A stretch of 64,000 bases of DNA from Botrytis cinerea B05.10 (lineage: Eukaryota > Ascomycota > Leotiomycetes > Helotiales > Sclerotiniaceae). The notes beneath the pieces were generated by a model. The model saw only the letters and a program-made list of their open reading frames with translations, had not been told where the DNA came from and did not search any database. Every line of letters begins with the position of its first letter. Position 1 is the first letter of the stretch. The DNA is taken from positions 1,619,501 to 1,683,500 of the forward strand of contig NC_037313.1 in assembly GCF_000143535.2 (NCBI RefSeq), written 5' to 3'. The position numbers and the translations under genes are program-made. Shown one piece after another: positions 12,287 through 22,934 of this stretch.

Positions 12287-13190
12287 TTAAATCCGCCGCC
12301 ATTGTTCATTTCCTAGAGGCATGAGTGATAAAAATGCTGTCCAGCAACACCACACTTGCCATGCCCATTTATCCTCATCTTTTCCGCTGCGCGGAATACA
12401 TCTGTATGATACACAAAAGCCGATGATAATTGCTGGAATAGACGCTATCCATTCACCCCAGAAGAGCGCGCAAATCGGACTCCAAAGAAAAATAGGAATT
12501 GCAAGTGACCACTTAGTAATCCGCTCTCCCAGAAGAACTGGCGCAGTTTCGCGTCCTCTCGACTTATCACCAAGTACATATTTCGGATCTTGGACATGTG
12601 TTGTTGTCATAATGGCCTCACTGATTACTGGAACCCATAACTGTCCGATAGGTGTGATGACTGCGTCAGAAGAACCTCCGCCGATAGCGACTTTCAGGGA
12701 ACTTCGGCTGTACACCCAAAAAGCGAGAGCAGCGATGAGGTTGCGCTGGATCCAACCATCATATGACGCTTTGAGATCATTGTAAACCCACGTTTCCGTC
12801 AAATACAAGCCATCTCGGCTCCAACATTGAGAAAACAGTGGTTGATAGCGAATATAGCAGGAATTAACAACTGTAATGCTAGACGCGCTTCCGTACGCGT
12901 CACCAGCCCTTGAGACATAGGTCTCCATGGTTTATTTAGCTGATCCTCTGTTGCGGGCTCCTATAGTCGCTGGCTGGCGATAACGAAGATTAGGAGGTTT
13001 GACCAGTTGAATAACACGACAGCAGGAATTCTCCAGAGCACTTCCCGGACCGACGTATGGTCTCCTGAGATGAGAGGAGGTCCAGCAAGCACACAACAGA
13101 TCTCGAATACCGTGTTAGGAACGCCAAAGGTCACAACATCGCTGCTCGTAAATTGCCAAAAGTATCTAGCAATTTTGGCAGGGATCTCGA
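12287..13190 (-). pseudogene. UbiA-family prenyltransferase / terpenoid membrane enzyme relic
   Basis: Three minus-strand pieces line up with fungal UbiA-type integral membrane enzymes. Piece one (about 13180-12965) has FWQFTSSDVVTFGVPNTVF, the usual 'FTksDlktivfPqt' start, and RIPAVVLFNWSNLLIF. A TAG stop at 12961-12963 follows ...ASQRL, and the frame then continues through EDQLNKPWRPMS, the first Asp-rich/NKPxRP prenyl-diphosphate motif. A frameshift near 12800-12815 moves the reading into TETWVYNDLKASYDGWIQRN and then the second motif QDPKYVLGDKSRGRETAP, ending with WAWQVWCCWTAFLSLMP. Both diphosphate-binding motifs are still readable. UbiA enzymes transfer prenyl groups or cyclise them in membranes. 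One stop and one frameshift make it non-functional as written. Confidence 0.82.
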
Positions 13191-14064
13191 CTCATTTCAC
13201 TAAAGAAGGAGACTTTACTACGGACATGACGTCCACTTTGGTCGACATTTTGGTGCCTTCCAATTGCAGATGGAAGGATTGTAATGTTATAAACATCAGA
13301 AAGATACTCGGCTCAAAAATTATTGTGGTTCTATAGGTTCGGACCGGAACGTTGAAATAAATTCCACCCACCCGCATTCAATTGGTGGATCAAAAAGAGT
13401 CCCCAGTTTCCCGGAGTGGATAATTTCCATAGGTATCTACAGAGCTCCCTGCAAATTGTAAGTGTGGGGTCAGATAGTCGCAAACATCCCAAAAGGAATA
13501 AAGCAATTGCTTGCGACTACTCTGCTACAGTCAGCATGAAGTGTTATGCGGTGATTCAGAAATTTCTGCTCGGATATCATTATAAGGTGGTAATATATTC
13601 ATGCAGCCAGTCATTTCAGGGGGGCTCTGTGCACAATTTGGGGGAAAACGCTAATTGAGGCGATTGTCAAATCAATCTTTGAAGCATCGGGTAGATACCC
13701 ATGATATCCTGGATGCATTTTACTTACGCTTTCATGTGGCTTTTCAATCAGCCTACTCCTGCTAGCTTCGTTTCGGACAGACATGCCGGGCTGCGATTAC
13801 CTGTATGCTGTGCTGCGCATCTCCTAGGGAAATGCTGATGGGATTTTGTCTTATTCTTAATCGTTAAGGCTGAATGCGTGGCTTCCTAGTGCCTCGATTA
13901 CTGGAAGTTGAGTTTTTCTGGCACACACTTCTCTAGTTCTGATTTCACGCGCCGCACTTACACAGCACCGCAAGGTAGTAATTTGGCGCAATATGATGCC
14001 CGATCTCTTACTTGATCCATGTTAGAAAAGATGCGTGTCCTTCATGAATACTCGTTGTCACTTA
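13191..14064. other. intergenic, no gene seen
   Basis: I could not assign any frame here. Short frames exist on both strands without motifs. An upstream exon of the UbiA relic could lie near its right border. Confidence 0.4.
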
Positions 14065-14490
14065 CTACATTTTACAATCCAACATTCTGCTGTAGCATTG
14101 CGTTTTAGAGGTATAAGTATGCTCGGTAGATGTATCGCCTGCTTTCTGCTTTAGTGCCGAGACATCCAATAAATAGACGTAGCATCTAGCCGCATCTCGG
14201 CACCAGCGATACATCGAGTTGAGGGCCTCTGCGAGCTCGGTGCTACTCGATTTGTCGATACAACATGTGTCCATCCAAAAATATTTCAAACCAACACCCC
14301 TAGCCTGTTCTTTGTAGAATCGTAGCTTCTTATAGCCAGCCTTCTTCGTGCCGATTTCCTTCTGCAGATCCCCAAACTTCGCCTTCTCCGTTTCCCACCT
14401 CTGTGAAAGGATTGCGTACTCGGGTATGACTTTGTTGAAGAACTCAGTTAGGCTGAAATTGCCATCACTGTTGTACTGTAGCAGGCGCAT
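14065..14490 (-). pseudogene. truncated HET (heterokaryon incompatibility) domain gene
   Basis: From the ATG at 14490 the 141-codon frame begins with the standard HET start: MRLLQYNSDGNFSLTEFF, then IPEYAILSQRWETEKAKFGD, GYKKLRFYKEQARGVGLKYFWMD and DTCCIDKSSSTELAEALNSM. These are HET blocks 1 and 2 in correct order; the usual 'ILSHtW' His is Gln here. The frame stops just after CYVYLLDVS, before the third conserved block ('RWFtRGWTLQELiaP') and the variable C-terminal region. Intact family members are usually 500-900 residues. HET proteins trigger cell death on fusion of incompatible hyphae; this remnant keeps only the N-terminal part. Confidence 0.82.
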
Positions 14491-15633
14491 CGTTCGGCTA
14501 GGCTCTAGGATCACACGAGGGAGGGTTCTTGGTAGCTGTTAAGCCGTCTAAATAGCATCGATATAAGTGAGGTGAAGCTTGGAAAAGACGTCGTGTTGAG
14601 GCTGGCGCACTCAGCTTGGCGGGCAGCCTCGCGGCAATAGCATCGTTGTACATGACTGGAAGGGCGCACAAGACCTAAAACCAGAAAACGCGGCGGTATA
14701 ATCAACTAGCTATTATAAGTCTAGCGTTTTGGGATGTTCGAGGAACTCTGCTTTTACGCCACACGTGACTGAGCCTGAGAGTACCAGGGGCATTTCAGGG
14801 GCACGTCAATCCAAGGGTTTCATTCTGCGCTTGTATTGTCCATGAAGTGGCAGGTCCAGCACGCGGGGCGTACGGTTAGCAAGCTATATCTGTAGCAGAC
14901 CGCCTGCAACTGGATCGACGAGGTTGTCTAGCGTGTAGGTTGGTCTGATTACTGGTCCCACGATGAACATGGCCTACTTCTCTTGTCGTTCAACTATTGC
15001 TGAGCCGATGGCCGTGGCAATGGCCTGGCTGCGTGTCATAATTAAGGCAGCCTGTGTCGGCATGTATGCTATCATCACAAATTCGGTAACAGTAGGCTTT
15101 ACATCCTTCACGGCGTTGTCTCTCACAATGTCACATAATCTTCTGCCGGGTAATGGTCTTCGTTCCGGGTGGGGCCCTTTGGGGATGCGTATCATGCCCT
15201 AGCTTATGAAGGCGCCGAAGATCTTTCTTGGGCTCGCGGTCCACTGTGGTTCGGCGCTTTCGATGTCCCCAAGGAAATGGACTCTACTATTAATCCTCAC
15301 ACAATGTAGGTTTGCACATTCATTTTGTATAGTCCCTCTCCCAGAATTTAGCGTATCATACTTTATTGAAAATGAGATCTTTTAAACCCTTCCCCTTTGA
15401 GTCTTCTTTTGGAAGTAAAAAGGCCAGAACACTGAAAATTAACTAATGCAACGCATTCAAAAATCTTTGTGTTTTATTTTCCCTCAACGAGGTAGCCAAT
15501 GTGCTCATCCCGCTCGACATTTCACACTTTATTTTGTGTCAAAGGATCTTCAACTAATAAATATAGTCAGTTCAGGTTCGGTCTTCTGAAAATGGGATTC
15601 AAGTTCATCGGTGATAATTTGACTCGCCTTTAA
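14491..15633. other. intergenic with GC-richer stretch of unknown origin
   Basis: The block at about 14750-15300 is noticeably richer in G and C than its surroundings. It is partly open in several frames on both strands (for example 14974-15195 minus and 14963-15202 plus), as if it were eroded coding sequence. I could not match it to a family. Confidence 0.35.
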
Positions 15634-16479
15634 TCATTCGATCTCCGTGTGTCCGAGAGAATTGAATTCTTCAGTAGTAATGCAGCTTATTAATGGCAAC
15701 ACCCAACTGCTCCGAAAGATACCTCTGCATTCCAACAAATCTGTTGAGTCTGGCGCATATTGAGATATCGTTCCATGTTTCGCCAAAGCTGATAGCAATG
15801 ACATATACAGATCCACTTCCTGCTCAATTTCATTCCTACTCAACCACTGTATGTTGCTGTTCCAAGAAGGTGACACAGGGAAGGGACCAGAAGGGCAATC
15901 AAGAAAGTAGAAGTGTTTAACTTCTGGGAATCTGGATAGCATATACATAAGATGATCAGTAGTTGGAGGATAACTCCTGGTCCAGCGAGTGGTTACTGAG
16001 GTACAGAGATCCTTGCCATCGGGAGTGGAGAGAGTTTTTCCGTCATTCCCCCAGAAAGAAATTGTTGGACGGTAAAAATGTGGTGAAACGACTATTGTAT
16101 CCTCAAAAAATATAGAATCCTGATATGAGTTGATGTAGAAAGGTGCTGGGCCCTCCTTGGTATCGCCATATGTAGTAGCGACTCGTCGATAATGCTGAAG
16201 AGCGACATTTCTGGACTGTTGGCAGATGTGCAGAGGTGAGGGAACGGTGTACTTGACGGTGATGAATTTTGCATCTGGGAAATCCACTGCAAGTGGATTC
16301 AATCGATCTCCTGTTCTAGAGCGGTCGGCATATGGATATACACCCTGAACTACTTCCCACACCTCTGCGATATAAATGGTCTGTTTTTCAACATAGGGAC
16401 AAAAGGCCCAAATGATCATCTGGATCTCGGGAGATAGTTCGGGAAAATATGTGAATCTATCCAGTGTGGTGATAGCCAT
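15634..16479 (-). CDS. 2EXR-domain protein
   Basis: A single-exon 281-residue frame starts at the ATG at 16479. The diagnostic 2EXR motif is FTYFPELSPEIQMIIWAF (residues 9-26; family pattern F-x2-FPxLPxELRxxIW). It is followed by YTVPSPLHICQQSRNVALQH, the 'vP.lLhvcreSR..al' block, and then PFYINSYQDSIFFED, the 'PiYfNpxxDtlyf' block. No membrane segment or secretion signal is visible. The gene is divergently oriented with another 2EXR gene 563 bp away, so the pair may share a promoter region. 2EXR proteins are abundant in Botrytis-like fungi and have no established biochemical function. Confidence 0.85.
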   Translation of the reverse strand: MAITTLDRFTYFPELSPEIQMIIWAFCPYVEKQTIYIAEVWEVVQGVYPYADRSRTGDRLNPLAVDFPDAKFITVKYTVPSPLHICQQSRNVALQHYRRVATTYGDTKEGPAPFYINSYQDSIFFEDTIVVSPHFYRPTISFWGNDGKTLSTPDGKDLCTSVTTRWTRSYPPTTDHLMYMLSRFPEVKHFYFLDCPSGPFPVSPSWNSNIQWLSRNEIEQEVDLYMSLLSALAKHGTISQYAPDSTDLLECRGIFRSSWVLPLISCITTEEFNSLGHTEIE

Positions 16480-17042
16480 TACTTGTTTGGTTTAAAATGG
16501 AGCTGTATAATTTGCGTATACTGCTGTTTCCGAATTGATATCAACCGCTGAAGTGTTGAACTTGACAGTGAAGCAAGTTTGTTGGTAAAGTTGAGGCTCT
16601 GAATCTTTTTCATTTTTGAGAACTCTTTTCAATCGAACTTTCAGCTCCTGCTGTTAATAGCCATTGGTTTTCTAATAATTTTATTACTTAGATCTCCATG
16701 TTTATCAATTTGCGTATTCACTTTGATCTCTCTTGTTTTTAAGTCGGTAAATCCTCGGTTACAGATCACACAACAACCAACACTACCGCTTTCTTGTATA
16801 CCTGAGAAAGCATTGAATTTCATAACAAAATATACTTTTACAAGAGAAGGTTATATTTCAGAAGAACGATTATCCTGTCACTACGGCGATGGAAAACAAA
16901 TTAGGTTAGTGTCTACTACGCTTTTTGTTACCCTGTACTGCCGTATCAAAGTAAGTACAAAAACGCGTAAACTTCCTATGAACACTTGCGCATTCTCGTC
17001 GAACTAACAACTTCTCGCAGGAAATTACAAGGTATCATAGAA
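16480..17042. promoter_or_regulatory. shared divergent promoter region between two 2EXR genes
   Basis: This 563-bp gap lies between two ATGs facing away from each other. On the plus side it contains a likely 5'-UTR intron: GTAAGTAC at about 16950, a CTAAC branch-like site and CTCGCAG ending at 17020, just before the ATG at 17043. That places the plus-strand transcription start left of 16950. No specific factor site is claimed. Confidence 0.5.
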
Positions 17043-17975
17043 ATGCATCCACAAACCTTTGATCTGCTCCGGATGGAGACTAGTCTTCGCAAAATGCAAC
17101 TATTCGAGCCTCACGATCCTGTCGTCATCGGCGTCGACCACAATTTGGATCCTTATTTCAAATCCCAGCATTCATTTTGCCTCTTTCCCAGATTCCCGCC
17201 GGAGCTTCAGCTTATGATCTGGGCTGCGGCTGCCGATGATCGACAGATTGTTCGGATTAAACCTTGCGCCGAGGATGGATCAGGAGAGGAAGGGTTCCGG
17301 GGTGATTATACCATGCCGGTGGCTCTGCGCGTTTGTCGCGACTCTAGAAAAGAAGCGCTTAAAAGATACACGGTTATATTCAAAGGTATCCTTCGCAATC
17401 CTATTTATTTCAATTATCAGCAAGATTACCTGAGTCTTGTTGGTAGTAGCGCACATGAGCATTTCCAAATTCTATCTGGAGAAGACCATATCATTTCAGA
17501 AGAGATCCAAAAGGTCGAAAATGTGTTTTCGATGATTGCTGGTTGTGGAAGTGGTGAGAGCGAGGAAGATGTTTTGACTGAGATATTGGGCATCTGGGAT
17601 GGTATCAAGCGTCTAGTCATTGCAGAAAGATCGCCAACCTGGTGGGGCACATTCAAGGAGATCTGGTCCGACAAGGAGGTGAAGAGGCTTGCTCGAGACG
17701 CCAAAGCTGACCGTATCAGGGAAGGAACTGCGACTCCAGAATTCCCTCAAGTTCGCATTGTCAAGTTTGATGATGTTCTAGATGCCGTAGCACGAGGTGA
17801 GCAACAATCAATGTAAGTCAAGAGCCTTTTACTTGCAACCCTTTTAATCCGTAACTTTCTAACCCTTTCTAGGAGCAGTACGAACGCGACGCTTTCTTTT
17901 TTCGACTCGATATTTGAAGCAGATTCTACATATAACATTAAGAAACAGTCTAAGAAAGCTTTGGAATCAGCATAG
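17043..17975 (+). CDS. 2EXR-domain protein
   Basis: Two coding exons (17043-17812, 17873-17975) separated by a 60-nt GTAAGT...CTAG intron give 290 residues. Ignoring the intron would end the protein early, at a TAA that is part of the splice donor. The domain is FCLFPRFPPELQLMIWAAAA (from about residue 42), followed by YTMPVALRVCRDSRKEAL and RNPIYFNYQQDYLSL, all three family blocks in order. The rest is charged and helical, with a Lys-rich C-terminus (KKQSKKALESA). The start at 17043 follows a likely 5'-UTR intron acceptor. Function unknown. Confidence 0.85.
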
Positions 17976-19172
17976 GCAAAGAAACAATGTAGCTTGCTTT
18001 GGTAACTGTTGGAATAATGCTTTATTCATAGAAACCCATGGAAATAGATGGCGGTGTCAATGAAAGGAAGGTTGAAGCTCTAGTTATCTCATGTGTGGGG
18101 CATTGGATGGCTTTTGGTTCAAGAATTATGTAACATAGATCAGCTTTCATTTCAAAGGTTGTCTACATATCATGTATTTTCATGATAATGAAATTACCTC
18201 TATATTTCAAGGTTCCAGGCGGTCTTCCGTGTAAAATCGAAAAAAAAAAATTCTACACATCAGCTTAGTACAGGACTCTTGAACATCATCAAAGATCAAA
18301 GGGAACATTCTAGCTTATTTACTATAAAATGCCAAGTCTTATTAGTTCGTGGGGTATCTCTGTTGTTACAGGAGACTAATAAAAACGTCGATCGGACGAT
18401 CTTGGGGTAGGCTATCACGTGAACATCTCGGCTCTGTCAGGTGTATTGAGTGAGATATCATAATATCTATGCCGAGCGATAATACACCGCATTACAATAG
18501 AGACGTCTCACCAGACCTTGTTGGCGAAGAGGGAAACTTGTCCGCGTCTTTCAGTCACTCAAGTACGTCAGGTCAACATGACATTTGGACCCAAGACTTG
18601 CCGAGCGATGCTAATTTACGGTTTAGGCCAAGCGTTCTTCTAACATACCTCAATTCATCAAATTCTGGATACATTACCACATACGTCGCCATACGTAGGT
18701 AGTACTAGTGCAGAACTGAGCAGTTTTAGGACCTGATAGCTGTCTAGCATCTACCTTATAAGTCTACACTTAAGCTGAAGATAAGAACAAATTTCGCGAA
18801 CGTTGTGTACTATCACTATGGACTTAAGATCTTGGATTCGGGTTATTTTAGAACTAGAATCTATATAAGTTCCTTTAAAAAATTTCTTCCCCCATTATGT
18901 GCCATATTATTTCTTTGCTCTTACACTGACGGCTGTGTACTCTACTCCTGTAAAATTCAAGCGACTACCTCATTGTCACCTGCAAAAAACAAAAAAGGAA
19001 AGAAACATATAAACATTTCTTCAAGATGACTGGTAATTATCGCCGCCCATTCAAGCTATTTTCATCTCGCAGAGATTCATGTGACGACCTTCTGTGTCCT
19101 CCCCCTTATCACCCCACTGCAGCCGCGAGCTCGCAGACAGGCGGTTGAAATCCCATCTTCGATTTCCCAAAC
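17976..19172. other. intergenic with one doubtful small ORF
   Basis: Mostly non-coding. The frame 18469-18702 (+, 77 codons, starting MPSDNTPHYNRDVSPDLVGE) has a coding-like composition and could be a first exon, but I found no partner exon or motif. A 40-codon frame from the ATG at 19026 ends before the SAM-like gene and may be a uORF or an upstream exon. Confidence 0.35.
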
Positions 19173-19574
19173 ATGAATACCAGCATGGATACCGGCTCAT
19201 CGGATTCATCTCCACCAGATGATAAATCTCCATCAAATGGTGCATCTTCACTGTCATCCTAGGATCTCCGAAAGCCGTTGGATTACTAACATGATACAAT
19301 AGTTCCCAGAACAAAATTTCAGGACACCCCAGAAACAGGGTGGACAAATAACAAATGCAGGGATTGGCTCGAGGATTATTTCTCAACGATGTGTGGTTAC
19401 CAAAAAGGCGTGGCAGAGTCCAAGGCATCGAATTTCATGGGTTCGGGTATGAGGATGTATATGATGAGTATTGCAGAATGGAAAACATTCATGGTTGTGT
19501 GTGAAGGCTCTGGAATTTTTTGGGATTTTGATGGAACACAACAAAGATGGAAAATACTGTTTCCATTCTTATAA
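19173..19574 (+). CDS. small protein with SAM-like helical domain
   Basis: Two exons (19173-19239, 19303-19574) give 112 residues. The 63-nt intron starts with GTGCAT and ends in a textbook fungal acceptor, TACTAAC followed shortly by ACAATAG. The N-terminus is Ser/Pro/Asp-rich and disordered (MNTSMDTGSSDSSPPDD). The rest has spacing like fungal SAM-like domains: KCRDWLEDYFSTMCGY, then KASNFMGSGMRMYMMS, then EWKTFMVVCEGSGIFWDF. In related proteins this helical bundle is a short protein-interaction module. The 5' splice site is weak, and an upstream in-frame exon cannot be excluded. The domain call is from pattern memory, so moderate confidence. Confidence 0.5.
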
Positions 19575-20662
19575 TACAAGAAAGAATGGATCCATGTACT
19601 ATTAGCTAGTGCCTGGAGTACGTTTTCCAGTCTACCCACCAGAATAGGAGTCAAGAACAATGAACGTACTGTACTGATACTGTATCATTTTATGTCAATT
19701 ACGTGTCCCTCATGAGGAAACTTAGTTAATAGATGAGATTTGATTTTGGTTATTGAGAATTTTGATTCTAACAACCCGTTGCGAGACTTTCTGCGTCCGT
19801 CGCCGCAGATTATATTGAACTGGAAAGAAAATCCTCGGCTCCTGGCCACAGCAGATCTCATTTCAAGTGGAAAGAAACCATAAATAAGAGAACACACATG
19901 ATCTCGTCTGATTCCAACCATCCTAACTAGCTGTATTGTCAAGATACTAGCCTATGGCTAAACATCCTAGCACGTTCGAATGGAAACCTCCTAGACACCC
20001 AGTATTCCATGTTATGCAAGTTGCTCTGTTATTATTACTAGTGACAATTGTAAATGTACGAGGTACGTCGACAGAGGCAATTTTTGATTCGTAGTAAGTA
20101 AAAGCTATGGCGCAGGGGGATCGTTGAGATTTGTTGCCATATGGAGCAGACAGCTGCAGTAAGATAAACTTTTGAGTAGCAACAAGTGGTACGAGTAACG
20201 TTGCGTGGAAAAGCAATTTGGGAGGGCTCAAAGCCACACAATTGCTCACTATTTTTCATCTGCTATTAAGAAAGTGATCGAATATTTCGAGGTGTTGTAA
20301 ATGCAGCTGGACGAGGGAGGCAAAGGAAAGGCATAATGCTTGATTACTCAGAGTGAATAGATCGATAAAATAAGTGAAAAAATCTTTCATGCAGAGGTAC
20401 CAGTTGATCCAGGTATGTCTATCGATTTGAAGGAAAAAGAAACCTTCGAAATAATAGATCGCTCTAAGATGCTTGGAGTAGGGTTGTAGACTGTGCGACG
20501 AAACGCGGAATTCAAAGGCCACGACCCCTTTGTGAATTAGGTTTTTGATTGAGAGCATTGTCTTTGTATCTGTCTAATCTTCGACATCTAGCCTTATCTT
20601 CATCGACTTGATTCGTTCTGATCGACGAGCTGGTGGCACTAGAATTGCATCTCGGAACTTTT
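19575..20662. other. intergenic, no gene seen
   Basis: AT-rich sequence between convergently arranged genes. Several open frames of 60-100 codons exist but lack motifs and splice logic. Confidence 0.45.
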
Positions 20663-21514
20663 TTATTGATGCTTGATTATATTTGAAGGGCCAAATGGCA
20701 AAATTAAGCCCTGGAAAGTGTTAGTGGTTGTCATCCATATAAAAAGATGTTGCGTTCAACTTACAGAACACAGCTCATCTATTGTATAAATCCGCAATTC
20801 TGGTATTTGACCGTAAGCTCTGATTGCCTTCCACTCATCAGAGTTCCATAGCTGATTCATTCGGACTTTAAGAGAAGGCGGAATGTTATTGGCACCAGTA
20901 ACTACACCAGAACTGTGGTAAGTAACGTCTTCGGTGTCAACGCCGTTAGTTCTTGTAGCGAGCGACTTCAAGTTAGGGAATTTTTTTGCAGTCTCCACGG
21001 CAATTTCGTAGTTATGCGTTGAAATGGAGGAAGCCATGAATATTCTCTCCACTGCAGGCATTTTAAAGCTGTCTTTGACGAGCGCAATTGGCCCGTGGTT
21101 AATGTCAGTGCAGCCCCCCTGAACAAACAAAAGCAAGTTAGTGAGCGAAACAAAATGTAGTATATCAACTTTCGGGTTGTACCACATGGCTTTACCATAC
21201 AGTTGATCCTTGAAATCCAAGCGATAATGCTTCATTGCCCAATGGCGAGATTCCCGGCATGTTATAAGCACAGAAGGTACTCTACCTGTAGCCAAAAGTC
21301 TCCACGGGTAGGGATAATCAGGATGCTTTCCAGAGAAGATCTTATCTCTCTCCGAGGTAGGTTCATCGTTCTTTTTCTTGGCATTCTTTCTCTTGCTACC
21401 CACGTAGTATCCAAATTGAATTCGACGAGGTTCTTGCGAAGCGATATCCCAGATCATAGCCTTTAAGTCATTAGAAAGCTTGGGGAATACCGTAAATTGG
21501 GTTAGAGTAGTCAT
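20663..21514 (-). CDS. 2EXR-domain protein
   Basis: The likely start is the ATG at 21514 (MTTLTQFTVFPKLSNDLKAM), which places the 2EXR motif at the N-terminus as in its paralogues; the in-frame extension upstream is probably UTR. Exon 1 is 21514-20765 (250 codons). A GTAAGT donor at 20764 and a TTTCCAG acceptor give a 54-nt intron and a short last exon (20710-20663), for 265 residues. Without splicing the protein would end at 20756 with nearly the same length. Motifs: LKAMIWDIASQEPRRIQFGY, VPSVLITCRESRHWAMKHY, AMWYNPKVDILHFVS. A Lys-rich insert (KRKNAKKKND) follows the first strand. Function unknown. Confidence 0.85.
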
Positions 21515-22934
21515 GTCTGAGGCAATGGTGTAAAGTTGATGAAGGTTGAATTTCGTAATGCAAATAGTAGTGACTAGGTATGATAACTGGCTTTTGTCGG
21601 GTCGAAGGGATAGAATTGTTGACACTGCATGAGAATCCAACTAATAAATGCGGGTGTGTGATGAAATTATCAAAAGGGCGTAGAGAATCCGAGTCAGAAC
21701 CAAGAAGGCCGAGATTCTTATAAGTTGTTGACGTGGAAACTAAATTATTTAGCCGAGACAATTGAAGGGCAATAATTGGATTCTGCATATTCTAACCATG
21801 ACTTATCTGCGATAAGAATAAATACTCTGAACCATATCATGACTAGCTGTACCATCTCCCAGGGCGGTAGCAAAAAGGTGAATGTTCCGACTGAAGGCAT
21901 GAATGATGCTTCACCCCTCGCATTTTGCCAACTTTATGCAGTGCTGTATCAACGCTAATCAACAATATAATATGCCAGGTACCAATCGGAATAGAGTGCA
22001 TGTAGAAGAGCATTCTATTCCATTGCTGGCACAAGAATACATAGGTACATCCCTTTGAAACAAATAAACTGTTAATCTGATCATTCTGTATTATTTTAGA
22101 CTCATAGCCTTGATGGCTATTAGCCATGTCCTATTAGACAAACAAAGATCCCACACCATTTGCTGTGGATGTCAAAACTGAATTTGGAGAGAAATTACTA
22201 AAAAAATAAACAAAAACATTCACCAACTTACAATAATCCCATATAAGTTAGCTTGGTATCCAGTGAATGAGAGAGTCTTAGGATCGATCCATCAATCTGT
22301 CAGGAGCCATTTCTTCTTCTATCTCTTATCACAATAGTTGGTTGGTAGAGCAGAGCTTTGCATCTACGGGATTTCATGGAAGATTGTGTCTGGATTCTCC
22401 AGTGAATTTATGAAATATCTATTTAAGTCTATGGAGAATATCAAGACTTTTATAGTTCTGGCTATCAGAAAAGGCTATTCATTACTGGAGCATCACAAGT
22501 AACGATTGGAAGGTGTGGTAAGCTCAAGTCATATCACATTCTCCTGAGGGCAATTTTCAAATAAATAAAATTAACTAAGTTATAACGTAATTCTGCTATT
22601 TACATAGATCTCTGTGCTACAGATTACATACAAATTGCTGGTTTTCTAATTGGAAATCGGGTTTATTGTAGTCTTTCAATCAGTCGAGAGAAAAAAAACT
22701 CCACCATTCCCATCAATGAATAAAACTGAATGAAAGCCACTTGATCTCCGTCTCATGGAAACAGAACCGCATCTATTGAACTCCAAAGAATCTTGTTTCC
22801 CTTGTGGTGAATTCAAGCTTGTTCCAATGCTTGACATAAATTGGCAGTAAATGGAGAGACTGATGGTAAATCTGCAAACACACTTATTCTTCCACATCAT
22901 TCCCTCGGCTAACGAATCTTCAATAAATCCCTAG
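21515..22934. other. intergenic, no gene seen
   Basis: About 1.4 kb of AT-rich sequence upstream of one 2EXR gene and downstream of another; no motif-bearing frame on either strand. Confidence 0.45.

Noticed and set aside
12321..12785. 154-codon plus-strand ORF
   Set aside because: Antisense to the UbiA relic; the minus strand carries clear UbiA motifs.
19051..19428. 125-codon minus-strand ORF
   Set aside because: Antisense to the spliced SAM-like gene, whose exon frame and branch site are more convincing.
22320..22400. TTGGTTGGTAGAGCAG, resembling a tRNA D-arm
   Set aside because: No matching T-arm or acceptor stem follows; chance similarity.
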